Shown: positions 18,514-28,505, counted from the first letter of the stretch. The stretch: DNA of 64,000 bases from Saprospiraceae bacterium (GCA_021739805.1 JAIPBB010000001.1:1-64000), one strand, 5' to 3'. The notes: generated by a model not told the origin, from the letters alone. Program-made: numbers and translations.

Positions 18514-19155
18514 TTACCTCAAATCAATAACCTCAACACCAGGATAGCTTGCTTTATCAAATTTAAATTTAGAATCATTGATATTCACGTTGGGAGTGAA
18601 TGCTTTCACTATGTAAGTAAAGATTGTATTGTTCTTTTCGTATATAATAACTTCTACAATTTGCTTTTTAGCTTTATCAATTTTTAATCTGATTTTGTAG
18701 TAGGATTTTCCTTTCAAAGGAACCAAATCAATTGTTTGTAGAAAAACACCATTTTCAGCCTTTTCTTTAATGAGTTTTGACCTATAACTTTTATCGTAGG
18801 AAGTAAGAAGGCTAGTAGGATTTGATTGCTCATCATTTGGGTCAACAGTTGTAATTTGAACTTCTTCGGCATCGGAATTATAAACCCAATTTGTCTTTCC
18901 ATCGGAAATGACAATCTGCTCCATAAAATGCAAGCGGTATTTATCACCTTTTGAATATAAAATACCATCTAAAGTTTCATGAATATTCTCATCTTTATTT
19001 TCCATCACATAAGTAAACTCAATTTTAATAGCAGAGTATGATTTTGCTTTCTTGCTAACTTCTTCAAGAATTGCACTTGCTTTTTTATCATCAACTTGAG
19101 CTGATAATATACTAAATAAAAAAAGGGAAAATAATATTAGTGTTAGCTTTTTCAT
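18514..19155 (-). CDS. lolA: LolA-like outer-membrane lipoprotein carrier
   Basis: LolA ferries lipoproteins across the periplasm. The 213-residue protein has a signal peptide (LTLILFSLFLFSILSAQ) followed by a LolA-type layout: an N-terminal helix (ILEEVSKKAKSYSAIKIEFTYV), LDGILYSKGDKYRLHF and the repeated beta-strand pattern SDGKTNWVYN. The C-terminal part ends with VEVIDLR. It sits directly downstream of ftsK (88-base gap, same strand). An ftsK-lolA pair also occurs in Proteobacteria, which supports the assignment. The sequence is diverged from E. coli LolA, so the call rests on fold pattern and context. Confidence 0.8.
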   Translation of the reverse strand: MKKLTLILFSLFLFSILSAQVDDKKASAILEEVSKKAKSYSAIKIEFTYVMENKDENIHETLDGILYSKGDKYRLHFMEQIVISDGKTNWVYNSDAEEVQITTVDPNDEQSNPTSLLTSYDKSYRSKLIKEKAENGVFLQTIDLVPLKGKSYYKIRLKIDKAKKQIVEVIIYEKNNTIFTYIVKAFTPNVNINDSKFKFDKASYPGVEVIDLR

Positions 19156-19243
19156 CTGTTTGTTTTTTTTTGTGGTGCGAAAATGCGAATATTTTTTGAA
19201 CTAATCAAATCATTATAGCTTTATAGCATTTTAAGATTAGAAA

Positions 19244-21667
19244 TTACAAATTATCTTTCAAGAATTGTTCCAAAGCGTATTCATCAGAAATTCTAACTTC
19301 ACGAGCTTTACTACCTTCGAAAGGTCCAACAATTCCTGCCGCTTCCAATTGGTCGATAATTCTTCCTGCACGATTGTAACCAAGCTTAAGTTTTCTCTGC
19401 AATAATGAAGTTGACCCATGTTGACTTTGAACAATAATTCTGGCAGCATCTTCAAATAAATCATCGCGTTCATCAGGATTAAATTCTTTAATCCCCATAT
19501 CTTCTTCGTCAGCATATTCAGGTAAGTGATAAGCATCAGGATAAGCACGCTGTGAGCCAATAAACTCTGTGATTTTTTCAATCTCAGGTGTGTCGATAAA
19601 AGCACATTGAAGCCTGATAACATCGCTTCCGGTTGCCATAAGCATATCACCACGCCCAATTAATTGGTCGGCTCCGCTTCCATCTAGTATTGTTCTTGAA
19701 TCGATTTTCGATGTAACTCTGAAAGCAATTCTAGCAGGGAAGTTAGCTTTAATTGTTCCAGTAATAATATTAACTGATGGTCTCTGTGTTGCAATGATTA
19801 AATGAATTCCAATTGCCCTGGCAAGTTGAGCAATTCGAGCGATTGGGGCTTCAATTTCTTTTCCGGCTGTCATAATCAAATCAGCAAATTCATCAACAAC
19901 AAGAACTATGTATGGCAAATACCTGTGTCCATCGTTTGGATTTAATTTACGACTGATGAATTTAGCATTATATTCTTTAATGTTTCTAACCTGTGCATCT
20001 TTTAGCAATTCGTAACGAGTGTCCATTTCAATACACATAGAATTTAATGTGCGAACAACTTTTCTAGTATCGGTGATAATTGCTTCTTCAGAATCAGGGA
20101 GTTTTGCCAGAAAATGTCTTTCGATTTTCGAGAAAAGTGTTAACTCAACTTTTTTAGGATCAACCAAAACAAATTTCACCTGTGAAGGATGCTTTTTATA
20201 AAGTAATGAAGCTAGAATTGCATTAAGTCCAACTGACTTTCCTTGTCCGGTTGCTCCTGCCATTAATAGATGTGGCATTTTCGCCAGGTCAGCAATAAAG
20301 CTCTCATTTGAAATTGTTTTTCCAAGTCCAATTGGCAAATCAAAAGTTGTGGTTTGAAATCTTTCAGATGCCAAAATAGTTCGCATCGAAACAATTTCCG
20401 GCTTTTTATTTGGGACTTCGATTCCTATAGTTCCTTTACCCGGCATTGGTGCAATAATTCTAATTCCCAAAGCCGAAAGACTTAAAGCAATATCATCTTC
20501 AAGGTTTTTAATTTTAGAAATTCTAACACCCGGAGCAGGTACTATCTCATATAAAGTTATAGTTGGACCAATAGTAGCTTTAATTTTTTGAATCTGAATT
20601 GCATAATTATTAAGTGTTTTAATAATTCTGTTTTTATTCTCTTCCAACTCGTCCTTTTCAACACTTATAACATTTGTACCATGACTTTCAAGCAAATCTA
20701 ATGTGGGCATCTTATAATCTCTCAAATCAAGTGTTGGGTCGTAATCGGTATCGACTGTATAATGCTCTTTTGAACCATTTGATGTTTCTTCAACAACTGC
20801 TTTTTCAACAGTAATTTCAATTTTTGAAGCCAGATCTTCAATTTTTTCCTTATCCTGACTTTCTGGAGTATCCAGTTCAAATGATGTTTCCTGTAAATCT
20901 TCCTCAGTTTCAGTTACCAAGAAAGGATCATCGAGTTCAATTGCCTCGGTTCCGTTTTCACCATCTACAACAAATTGCTGATTAACGGCTTCATCAAAAT
21001 ACTGTTCATCATTAGTTGAATCATAAGCTTTAAAAATACTTTTTAACCAATTGAATGAAAAATTAAATGAAACAATCAAATAGGCGAATATTGAAAATAG
21101 CAATAGTATTCCTACACCTATACGCCCAATAATACTGTTTAGCCATATATTCAAATAGTAGCCAACGTAGCCCGATAATATATCATTGTTTACAAATAAA
21201 AATCCCATAGCAATAGAAATCCAGATTAATCCAAAGAAGCTATGCTTGAATGATTTCCATATTGGTATTTTTTCTATTCCTGTTAATAATCTTGCTCCAA
21301 TCACAAGAAATAGTAAAATAAAAAGAAAGGATGCTATTCCAAACCATTTATTAATAAAGAGGAAAGACAATTGAGTTCCAATATAACCACCGATATTATG
21401 AATTTCTATACCGGGATAAATCTCATTTAAAGATTTAGTTGTAATATCAAAATCTATTTTCCATGTAAAAATGTGAGAAATAAAAACTACGAATAAATAA
21501 ATAGCAAACAAAATGAATAGCAGTCCACTAACATGATGCAATTTTTCATTTTTTAAAAAATTAAAAAAAGATTTAAAAGGTGATTTTCTTTTTGACTTTG
21601 ATTTCTCATTAGCCTTTTTAGTCACATCTTTCTTTAGTTGATTTTTTTCTTTCTTATTATTTCTCAT
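19244..21667 (-). CDS. ftsK: DNA translocase FtsK
   Basis: FtsK pumps chromosomal DNA at the division septum. Of its 807 residues, the first ~40 are lysine-rich and cytoplasmic. Four membrane helices lie between about 45 and 210, then an acidic linker, then the motor domain. The Walker A GATGQGKS is at about 470-477, followed by LVDPKKVELTLF and the Walker B VLVVDEFADL. The ATQRPS block is also present. The C-terminal ~60 residues form the winged-helix gamma domain (SLLQRKLKLGYNRAGRIIDQLE) that reads chromosomal orientation sequences. lolA follows on the same strand. Identification is secure. Confidence 0.95.
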   Translation of the reverse strand: MRNNKKEKNQLKKDVTKKANEKSKSKRKSPFKSFFNFLKNEKLHHVSGLLFILFAIYLFVVFISHIFTWKIDFDITTKSLNEIYPGIEIHNIGGYIGTQLSFLFINKWFGIASFLFILLFLVIGARLLTGIEKIPIWKSFKHSFFGLIWISIAMGFLFVNNDILSGYVGYYLNIWLNSIIGRIGVGILLLFSIFAYLIVSFNFSFNWLKSIFKAYDSTNDEQYFDEAVNQQFVVDGENGTEAIELDDPFLVTETEEDLQETSFELDTPESQDKEKIEDLASKIEITVEKAVVEETSNGSKEHYTVDTDYDPTLDLRDYKMPTLDLLESHGTNVISVEKDELEENKNRIIKTLNNYAIQIQKIKATIGPTITLYEIVPAPGVRISKIKNLEDDIALSLSALGIRIIAPMPGKGTIGIEVPNKKPEIVSMRTILASERFQTTTFDLPIGLGKTISNESFIADLAKMPHLLMAGATGQGKSVGLNAILASLLYKKHPSQVKFVLVDPKKVELTLFSKIERHFLAKLPDSEEAIITDTRKVVRTLNSMCIEMDTRYELLKDAQVRNIKEYNAKFISRKLNPNDGHRYLPYIVLVVDEFADLIMTAGKEIEAPIARIAQLARAIGIHLIIATQRPSVNIITGTIKANFPARIAFRVTSKIDSRTILDGSGADQLIGRGDMLMATGSDVIRLQCAFIDTPEIEKITEFIGSQRAYPDAYHLPEYADEEDMGIKEFNPDERDDLFEDAARIIVQSQHGSTSLLQRKLKLGYNRAGRIIDQLEAAGIVGPFEGSKAREVRISDEYALEQFLKDNL

Positions 21668-21724
21668 TAAAATATTTAGGCTTTGAATTTTACAAATGTA
21701 TAAAAAAATGCTATTTGAGATTAA

Positions 21725-21755
21725 ATAAAAAATCCCCTTTTATTAAAAGAGGATT
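21725..21755 (-). terminator. rho-independent terminator
   Basis: An 11-base stem (AATCCTCTTTT with AAAAGGGGATT on the minus strand, one wobble) has a 3-base loop and a minus-strand T-run. It ends the secreted-protein gene upstream of ftsK. Confidence 0.75.
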
Positions 21756-21779
21756 CTTAATAAATTTTGATATAAAAAA

Positions 21780-22487
21780 CTATTCATCTCCATAAATCCA
21801 TTTCTTGTATTGAACTTTTTCTTCGCCTGTTATTTCCTCACAAGTTGCTGGAACTAAGAATTCAATATCTTTAATTTTTTTATTTTTTATTTCCTTAGCA
21901 AATTCAATAGTAACTTTTCCTTTCCTATCAATACTTTCTTCTCTGAGTATAAATCCATCTATTTCTCTAAAATCAGAATTAAAATTGATTTCTTTAGAGC
22001 CTATTTCATCAGTATAATATACTACGTTTTTAATTTCTTCATCATAGGCATTGATGCTTGTAACTTTAGCCTTTTTACAAATATATCCACAAATCGTCAT
22101 AGTATCATCTAAAAATTCAACAACCGGGTCATCTTTGTAATCGAGTTCTTCTTCAATTTCCTCCTTAGTATCTTTGAAGTAAGAGCCTTTTTTTGCCCCG
22201 GATTCAATTAATACAATTTTTGTTTTATTATCACCATTAACTATCTCAGTGAAATATATACCACCATAAACAGTTTCACTTTTTGATTTATTTCCTAAAA
22301 TCTTCACAGTGTATTCAGTAGGTGCTTCTGATAACAGGTCAGCAGTTTCGTTGCCTGACTTGGGATACTGAATTTCAAAAGTTATTATACCACTAAAAGC
22401 TTTCTGCTTTTTTTGAGCAGACAATGAAGTGGAAAATGCAATCGCAATGGCTAAAACAACAATGTTTGTTTTTATTAATCTTTGCAT
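21780..22487 (-). CDS. secreted GLPGLI/DUF4412-like protein
   Basis: The 235-residue protein has a signal peptide (IVVLAIAIAFSTSLSAQ) and a mature part rich in beta-strands. The pattern is a central SGIITFEIQYP start, a conserved cysteine pair (TICGYICKKAKV, two cysteines three apart) and a late IEFLVPATCEEIT. It resembles periplasmic proteins of the GLPGLI or DUF4412 type, but the diagnostic GLPGLI string itself is missing, so the family is only a suggestion. The cysteines may form a disulphide. It is divergent from the Omp28-like gene pair and ends at its own terminator. Confidence 0.6.
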   Translation of the reverse strand: MQRLIKTNIVVLAIAIAFSTSLSAQKKQKAFSGIITFEIQYPKSGNETADLLSEAPTEYTVKILGNKSKSETVYGGIYFTEIVNGDNKTKIVLIESGAKKGSYFKDTKEEIEEELDYKDDPVVEFLDDTMTICGYICKKAKVTSINAYDEEIKNVVYYTDEIGSKEINFNSDFREIDGFILREESIDRKGKVTIEFAKEIKNKKIKDIEFLVPATCEEITGEEKVQYKKWIYGDE

Positions 22488-22623
22488 GATATTGATTATA
22501 AGTTAGAAATTATTATTAATTGCAAAATTATGAAAAAATCAATTTTAACAGAAAAAATAGGCTAAATATTATTTTCCTAATTGTTCAATACATTTACAAA
22601 TATACATTTTAACATATAAAGAC

Positions 22624-22653
22624 TTGCGAATAACAAAACTTTAATTATTTTTG
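22624..22653 (+). promoter_or_regulatory. promoter upstream of the Omp28-like pair
   Basis: TTG at 22624-22626 and TATTTTTG at 22646-22653 are separated by 19 bases, the textbook Bacteroidota arrangement. The leader to the first ATG would be about 165 bases, which is long. The remaining bases of the 22488-22829 spacer show nothing else recognisable. Confidence 0.5.
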
Positions 22654-22829
22654 CTTCAAGGATGTAAAATTTCGCAATAATTTTCTAAGGAAATCGGATA
22701 AGAATAAATTTTAGGCAAATAAAAATATAATGATTTTATGATTTATTACCTATGCAACCATTTTTGTAAGTTTTACAGTCTGTTTAAAAATAAATATTTA
22801 ACTAATTAATTTAACTAAAACTTGAAATT

Positions 22830-23648
22830 ATGAAAAAATTGATTTTCTTTTTGCTAGCATTAACTATTGCTTTTGCGGGTTGTAAAAAAGACAAAGATGA
22901 TGATGATGATGACAACAAAACCACCAATCTTGTTAGCAAAACTCCAGCTCCAAGAAATGTAGTTCTTGAAGAATTCACCGGTATCAATTGTGGCTATTGT
23001 CCTGATGGTCATGTTAGAGCCAAAGCACTCAGTGATGCCAATCCTGGAAGAGTTGTAATTATCGCTATACATGCTGGAGCATATACAAGTGGAACTCCTG
23101 ACTTCACAAACCAATGGGGTATGGCAATTCATGACTTAGGTGCTCAAGGTGGTAAGCCAATGGGAATGGTAAATCGTGAACTTTACTCAGGAAATACTAC
23201 ACTCTCAATGGGTCGTGGTGACTGGGCAGGAGCAGCTGATGTTATTCTGAATGATGGCAATTCACCTGTTAATATTGGCATGAAATCAAGTGCATCTGGA
23301 AATGAATTAACAATTGATGTAGAATTGTATTATACTGCTGATGCAACAGGACCACAATTATTAAATGTTGTATTCCTTGAAAGCGGAGTACTTGGTTATC
23401 AATCAAATGGACCTAACAGTCCTAATTATGAGCATAACCACATTTTAAGAGATTTGTTAACAGGACAATGGGGTATTGATATTACTTCAACTAAAGAAGG
23501 TGATAGTTTTACAAAAACTTTTACTTATACAGTTGACCCATCCTGGGTACTTGAAAATTGTCAGATTGCTGCATTTGTTACTCAATCAGACCATAAGAAA
23601 ATATTTACAGGAGTTGAAATAGAAGCAAAAAATGGCTCAACCAATTAA
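22830..23648 (+). CDS. Omp28-related thioredoxin-like lipoprotein, copy 1
   Basis: A lipoprotein signal (LTIAFAGC, Cys18) is followed by KKDKDDDDDD. Such an acidic run just after the lipid-bearing cysteine resembles the lipoprotein export signal that sends Bacteroidota lipoproteins to the cell surface. The mature domain starts NVVLEEFTGINCGYCPDG, the Omp28-family thioredoxin-like start with a CxxC pair. A C-terminal beta domain follows (ELTIDVELYYTADAT). It may act in surface redox chemistry or adhesion; no substrate can be read. A diverged second copy follows downstream, giving a tandem duplication. Confidence 0.8.
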   Translation: MKKLIFFLLALTIAFAGCKKDKDDDDDDNKTTNLVSKTPAPRNVVLEEFTGINCGYCPDGHVRAKALSDANPGRVVIIAIHAGAYTSGTPDFTNQWGMAIHDLGAQGGKPMGMVNRELYSGNTTLSMGRGDWAGAADVILNDGNSPVNIGMKSSASGNELTIDVELYYTADATGPQLLNVVFLESGVLGYQSNGPNSPNYEHNHILRDLLTGQWGIDITSTKEGDSFTKTFTYTVDPSWVLENCQIAAFVTQSDHKKIFTGVEIEAKNGSTN

Positions 23649-23778
23649 ACTAAAAATATTTTGACAAACAGAAGAAATTGGCCTACTTCAAAAATTAATT
23701 CATAAAGTTTTTGCAGTGTGCAACCTTTTTATTACTTTTAGCGTCTTAATTAAAAATTTTAAACTAAAACTTAAATTT

Positions 23779-24564
23779 ATGAAAAAACTAATTTTCTTTT
23801 TATTAGCTCTCATGATTGCATTTGCTTCTTGCAAAAAGGACAAGGACGAAGATGATGAAGAAAAAGGTCTAAATCCAACTCAAACGCAATGGGGATTCAC
23901 CTTGGAATATACAAGAACAAATTGTGGAATTTGTGGTTCAACTGGAGGTCCGGTTATTCACTCATTACATGATATGGGTAATGTAGTTGCTTTGGCTGTG
24001 CATGTTAACGGCTCAAATGATTCAATGGTTTATGCAAACTATAGCGGTTTTTCAGGTGACAGACCATCAGGTGGTGGAATACCATCATTTTGGGTTGGCA
24101 ATGTTAAGGCAACAACAGGTGATGCAACTACTCATATGACAACTCTTTTAGGTGAGTCAGCTATTGCCGGAGTTGATTTAAGTTATACAATCAGCGGTGG
24201 AAAAATGAAAGTTAAAACAAAAACAAAGTTTTTCAGTGCTGGAACCGGAGACTATTTACTTAGCGTTTATCTTTTACAGGATGGAGTTGATGGTGGAACA
24301 AATGCACCTCCGGGATTTAAACAATCAGGTGGTGCTCCTGACTATATACACGATTTTATTCTAAGAGATGCATCTACAGGTAATGTTTATGGTGAAACAC
24401 TTGCTACTTCTCCCGCAAGTGGTGACACATTTGAGAAAGAATACGAATTTTCTTTAGGCTACGGATGGGTAGCATCAAATTGTTATGCTGTTGCGGTTAT
24501 ATGGCAATATGACCCTAGTGCATCACCTGCTCATGTTTATATAAATTCAAAAGAAGTTAAATAA
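23779..24564 (+). CDS. Omp28-related thioredoxin-like lipoprotein, copy 2
   Basis: The start at 23779 is chosen because it gives the same signal peptide as copy 1 (KLIFFLLAL, lipobox ending ASC), followed by KKDKDEDDEE. An in-frame upstream ATG at 23716 would bury this signal. The thioredoxin-like segment is TLEYTRTNCGICGSTGG, keeping CxxC but losing the proline of copy 1. The rest has diverged strongly, sharing mainly the late HDFILRDASTGN block (HNHILRDLLTGQ in copy 1). The gap to copy 1 is 130 bases. It ends at a bidirectional terminator shared with the convergent TonB receptor gene. Confidence 0.78.
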   Translation: MKKLIFFLLALMIAFASCKKDKDEDDEEKGLNPTQTQWGFTLEYTRTNCGICGSTGGPVIHSLHDMGNVVALAVHVNGSNDSMVYANYSGFSGDRPSGGGIPSFWVGNVKATTGDATTHMTTLLGESAIAGVDLSYTISGGKMKVKTKTKFFSAGTGDYLLSVYLLQDGVDGGTNAPPGFKQSGGAPDYIHDFILRDASTGNVYGETLATSPASGDTFEKEYEFSLGYGWVASNCYAVAVIWQYDPSASPAHVYINSKEVK

Positions 24565-24585
24565 TTTCAAAAAACATATAATACC

Positions 24586-24620
24586 AAAAACGCCCTGGAA
24601 ATTTCAGGGCGTTTTTTTTT
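24586..24620. terminator. bidirectional terminator
   Basis: AAAAACGCCCTG and CAGGGCGTTTTT form a 12-base stem with a 7-base loop and T-runs on both strands. It serves the Omp28-like gene and the convergent receptor gene, whose TAA stop lies within the T-run. Confidence 0.85.
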
Positions 24621-27153
24621 ACATATCAATATGAAGTTTTAAATTTAACTGTCGGGGAGTAAGATAATTTGGAACAGCATACATCCTGTTTGAAACATCG
24701 GCAATCCAAAGATAGGAAACAGTATTATTTATTTGTAAAAGATTAAAAACTTCCAAACTTAACCAAATTTCGTTAAAATGCCTGAATGGACTTTTAGCCC
24801 TGAGTTTTGAATCTGCTGATTTAATTTGCTTAGAAAAACCAATATCAACCCGTCTGTATGGTGGAATTCTTAGTGTTGCCTGATATCGTTTATGTGTTGG
24901 GGGTCCAAAAGGTAATCTGCTTCCAAAAACAAGGTTCAAGTGCATTTTATAAGTTGGATTTCTAGGAAGATAATCCTGGAAAAATAAACTAAAATTTACC
25001 CTTTGGTCAGTGGGGCGGGCGATGTAACCAGGCTCGTTGCGAATGCTGTCAACAGCTACTGCATCATAAGTGTAGCCTGCTACTATTTTTTCACCTGATT
25101 GATTATAATAGTCATAGTAAAAATCCCCATCAATATCTTCTTCAGTTTTCATTACTGACAAACTTGCCCAGCTTTCAATTCCTTTCACAAATTCACCATT
25201 GACTTTTAAGTCGATACCTGTTGCATATCCATGAGCAGAATTTTCAGCAAAATACCTGATTCTGACATTATCAATTTCATAAGGAATCAAATTGTTAAGT
25301 TGCTTATAATATATTTCTGAACTAAAAACAAATGGCCTGTACCAGGCATCGAAATTCCATTCGGAGGCAGCAACAAAATGTATTGAACGCTGAGCTTTAA
25401 TATTAGTATTTATGCTGCCGTCAAAGTATCTTAATTCCTTATAAAAAGGAGGCTGATAATAAATTCCTGTTGCAAATCGGAATACAATATCTTTTTCCCA
25501 ATTTGGAGTAAAAGTGAAACTTGCCCTGGGACTAAGCAAAAATTCTTTATTCAAATCCCAATAGTTTGCTCTTAAACCCGCTGTTATTGTGAATCCTACA
25601 CTATCAGTATTGAGATTCCATTTGTTTTGAAAAAATCCTGAGTATCGGTTGGACATAGTATCGAACTTTGCTTTTATCACTTCCTGAAGAAGAATGTCTT
25701 TATTTGGATTTACAGGAAAATTAATATAGTCGGGTGGATGTGGGATAGAGTATCCGGCAGAATCAAGCATACGCCATTCACTTAATTCATCCTTAATTAA
25801 CTCAGCCTGGTATTTAACACCCCATTGCATTAATTTATTTACTTTTCGTAATGAGCCACGATGTTCAACATTAAAAACCGTAGCTTCAAGATAATTCCTG
25901 GCATGATTCAAATATGTACCAACTCCCCTATTGTATTTAACATTTCCAAATTCGTCCTTTCCGAAATCGTTTTCTAACTCATCAAGCCAATACTGCCCCA
26001 TTATGTCGTATGTTTCGCTTTCGTAAGTGTTAAAAGCTGAACTGGTAAATCTTATATTAAAATCTTTGTTTGGCTTATAAGTAGTTGTTAAAGCACCCAT
26101 AAAGGTCTCAAATCTATCGACTTCCTGTCCATCGAAATAAACTGATAATCGGAGAGCTTCGTTAATTGTCCCAAATTCTGTTTCACGGTTTTCAGGAACA
26201 ACTTTATAGGAGTTTCTGGCATAATTCCCCAAAAATCCAATTTCCCAAAACTCTGTAATATCATAAGTGAGAAAAGTTTGAAAATCGGAAAACGAAGGTT
26301 TGTACTCACCCTTGGTTTCCATACTTTTTAACACATATTGATTAGATTTTTGCCTTATGCCAAAAAGATAAGTAAACCTATAATTATCGGAACAACCTTC
26401 AACATGAGTTGAAAATCCTAACAAACTCATTCCTACTGAAGCTGCGAAGCTATTAGGTTCCTTATATTTAATATCCAGAACTGATGACATTTTATCACCA
26501 TATTTTGCATCAAAACCACCGGCAGAAAATTCAACAGAAGAAACCATTGCAGTATTTGCAAAACTCAATCCTTCCTGCTGTCCCGACCTTACCAAAAACG
26601 GACGATAAATTTCAATATCATTAACATAAACAAGATTCTCATCATAGTTTCCACCTCTAACCGAATACTGTGAACTCAACTCATTGCTTGAAGAAACTCC
26701 TGTTCCGATAATTTTCAAAAGATATTCAATACCTTCACCGGGTCCGGGCAAAACATTAGCATCTTTTGGATTTATTTTATCCATACCTGGCTCTCGCTTC
26801 TGTCTGCCAAAAATTGGAACAACATCGATAATTTCAACTGAACTTTTAAGCACAATGTTTATTTGTTTCTTTTCGTTTGGAGCAAGCTTCAATATATATC
26901 TTTCCGGCTTATAACCAATATAAGAAAATCCGATAATAAGCTCAATATTTGAAGGAGCAGAAAACTCAAAATATCCATCCTTGCCCGATACTGTACCAAT
27001 TTGTTGTGGCAAATTAAGACTTCCAATATTTACAGATGCGATTGGAAAACCGAGAGTATCAACAATTGTCCCACTAATAACACCATGATTTTGAGCAAAA
27101 CCACTAAAACTAGTCAAAATTATTAAGAATAATATATAGAATTTTAATTTCAT
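24619..27153 (-). CDS. TonB-dependent receptor with carboxypeptidase-regulatory domain
   Basis: This is an outer-membrane transporter of 844 residues. After a signal peptide (YILFLIILTSFSGFAQ) comes a CarboxypepD_reg-like domain (about 25-105: GTIVDTLGFPIASVNIG ... GKDGYFEFSAP). A plug domain follows at about 130-230, with SQYSVRGGNYDENLVYVNDIEIYRP. The rest is beta-barrel with many aromatic girdle residues, ending LNLKLHIDM. There is no SusD-like partner next door, so it is not an obvious glycan-uptake pair; the ligand is unknown. The next gene on the same strand upstream is another protein with a CarboxypepD-regulatory domain, 38 bases away, and probably part of the same operon. Confidence 0.88.
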   Translation of the reverse strand: MKLKFYILFLIILTSFSGFAQNHGVISGTIVDTLGFPIASVNIGSLNLPQQIGTVSGKDGYFEFSAPSNIELIIGFSYIGYKPERYILKLAPNEKKQINIVLKSSVEIIDVVPIFGRQKREPGMDKINPKDANVLPGPGEGIEYLLKIIGTGVSSSNELSSQYSVRGGNYDENLVYVNDIEIYRPFLVRSGQQEGLSFANTAMVSSVEFSAGGFDAKYGDKMSSVLDIKYKEPNSFAASVGMSLLGFSTHVEGCSDNYRFTYLFGIRQKSNQYVLKSMETKGEYKPSFSDFQTFLTYDITEFWEIGFLGNYARNSYKVVPENRETEFGTINEALRLSVYFDGQEVDRFETFMGALTTTYKPNKDFNIRFTSSAFNTYESETYDIMGQYWLDELENDFGKDEFGNVKYNRGVGTYLNHARNYLEATVFNVEHRGSLRKVNKLMQWGVKYQAELIKDELSEWRMLDSAGYSIPHPPDYINFPVNPNKDILLQEVIKAKFDTMSNRYSGFFQNKWNLNTDSVGFTITAGLRANYWDLNKEFLLSPRASFTFTPNWEKDIVFRFATGIYYQPPFYKELRYFDGSINTNIKAQRSIHFVAASEWNFDAWYRPFVFSSEIYYKQLNNLIPYEIDNVRIRYFAENSAHGYATGIDLKVNGEFVKGIESWASLSVMKTEEDIDGDFYYDYYNQSGEKIVAGYTYDAVAVDSIRNEPGYIARPTDQRVNFSLFFQDYLPRNPTYKMHLNLVFGSRLPFGPPTHKRYQATLRIPPYRRVDIGFSKQIKSADSKLRAKSPFRHFNEIWLSLEVFNLLQINNTVSYLWIADVSNRMYAVPNYLTPRQLNLKLHIDM

Positions 27154-27191
27154 TAAATAATTTGTATTTTTATAATATTGGTTTTAAATTT

Positions 27192-27851
27192 CTAATCATC
27201 TCTTTTAAAATCACCTCTTTTCCATGATTTAATAAACTGAGCCCAGGCAAAAGGATTTAATAATGGATTATTCATCATTCCGGTTAAACTCGGTTTTTGC
27301 ATTCCCATATAAGAATAATTATATATTTGTTTACTCACATAGTTTCGGTAATTCATACTTCCATCCATTGCTATTGTATTCATTTTATCTTTCAATTCAG
27401 CACGTGCAAGATTTTTTTTAGCTCTTTCTAAATCATCATCAGGAATTTTAAGATTTAAAAAAGCTTGCTTAAACTGTTCCTGGGTTGGCCATGGAAGAAT
27501 AACGGTTTCTGACAATAAAATTGTATCCTGAGTCAATACCTGAATTAATGAATATCTGTTCGACTTTAAAGTATCAGGAATAATATAAACTGCTTTTTTA
27601 AAGCCTATTGAAGTAAAATGAATTGTATCACCTAGTTGTGCAACAAAAGAAAAAAATCCGTAATAATCAGTTGTTGTGCCATGTCTGATTGTTTTATCAA
27701 TAATATTAGTAAATGGAATTGGCCTTAAACTGTCAGCCGCTACTACAACTCCTGAGAATTGAACAAGGTCTTTTCCTTTTTTCTGAGCCTGAATAACAGT
27801 AGAAATTAATAGAAAATTTATTAGAAATAATATTTTAATCGTGATTTTCAT
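27192..27851 (-). CDS. secreted protein with carboxypeptidase-regulatory-like domain
   Basis: The start at 27851 gives a clean signal peptide (IKILFLINFLLISTVIQAQ); an upstream in-frame ATG at 27911 would place 20 extra residues before it. Residues ~28-110 follow the CarboxypepD_reg pattern (FSGVVVAADSLRPIPFTNI ... TDYYGFFSFVAQLGDTIHF). The C-terminal ~100 residues are polar with LPWPTQEQFKQAFLNL and a repeated KKNLARAELKD motif. Such proteins are usually co-expressed with TonB-dependent receptors. Its gene precedes the receptor with a 38-base gap, so an envelope accessory role is plausible. Confidence 0.75.
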   Translation of the reverse strand: MKITIKILFLINFLLISTVIQAQKKGKDLVQFSGVVVAADSLRPIPFTNIIDKTIRHGTTTDYYGFFSFVAQLGDTIHFTSIGFKKAVYIIPDTLKSNRYSLIQVLTQDTILLSETVILPWPTQEQFKQAFLNLKIPDDDLERAKKNLARAELKDKMNTIAMDGSMNYRNYVSKQIYNYSYMGMQKPSLTGMMNNPLLNPFAWAQFIKSWKRGDFKRDD

Positions 27852-27929
27852 TAATAGGCTAAAATAAACTATTTGAGTGTATGTCGCCACTTTAACGATA
27901 TTAAATTGCAAATATTTTCAAGTATGGAT

Positions 27930-27966
27930 AAAAAAAAAGCTGCTACCAATATTAGGTAACAGCATT
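27930..27966 (-). terminator. terminator of rpmB
   Basis: GCTGTTACC and GGTAGCAGC (one mismatch) form a stem-loop, followed on the minus strand by a run of eight or more T. It lies 20 bases past the rpmB stop. Confidence 0.75.
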
Positions 27967-27986
27967 ATATTTTGTTTATTTTCTAA

Positions 27987-28226
27987 TTATTTTGCAAGAT
28001 AACCCTTTTCAATTGCTTTCTTAATGCATGCACTAATTCCAATTTTATCAACTGTACGAATTGCCGCAGCACAAACCTTAAGAGTTATCCATTGGTTTTC
28101 TTCCGGAATAAAAAATTTCTTAGTTTGCAGATTTGGATAAAATCTTCTCCTAGTTCTGGCTTTTGAATGGGCAACATTGTTACCAACCATCATTTTCTTC
28201 CCTGTTAATTCGCAAATTCGTGACAT
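27987..28226 (-). CDS. rpmB: 50S ribosomal protein L28
   Basis: L28 is a large-subunit ribosomal protein. The 79-residue product opens with SRICELTGKK and has the NNVAHSKARTRRRFYPNLQ block and the KVCAAAIRTVDKIG segment, all typical of Bacteroidota L28. In this phylum rpmB is often followed by rpmG and a DUF4295 gene. Neither is present here; the gene is followed by a terminator instead. It is transcribed alone. Identification is secure. Confidence 0.95.
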   Translation of the reverse strand: MSRICELTGKKMMVGNNVAHSKARTRRRFYPNLQTKKFFIPEENQWITLKVCAAAIRTVDKIGISACIKKAIEKGYLAK

Positions 28227-28505
28227 TGTATTATAGTTTTAGTACTTTTCAAAAATGGAGTGCAAAATAAATCAAAATTATTTTATTAAGCAAGTGATTG
28301 TGTAGTTTTTTTCTGGAAATAAAAAAAACTTCAATCAAGCCTTAAGCAATTCAACAATATAAACTCCTGAAAGAATATTTTAAGCCAATTATTAAAACCA
28401 TATTACAAAAGTTAATTTATTTTCAGCTATTACAGTAGCATCAATAATAGATAAATGAATGAAACCAAACAAAGCTTGACACAAACTGGAAATGAATACT
28501 TTTTA

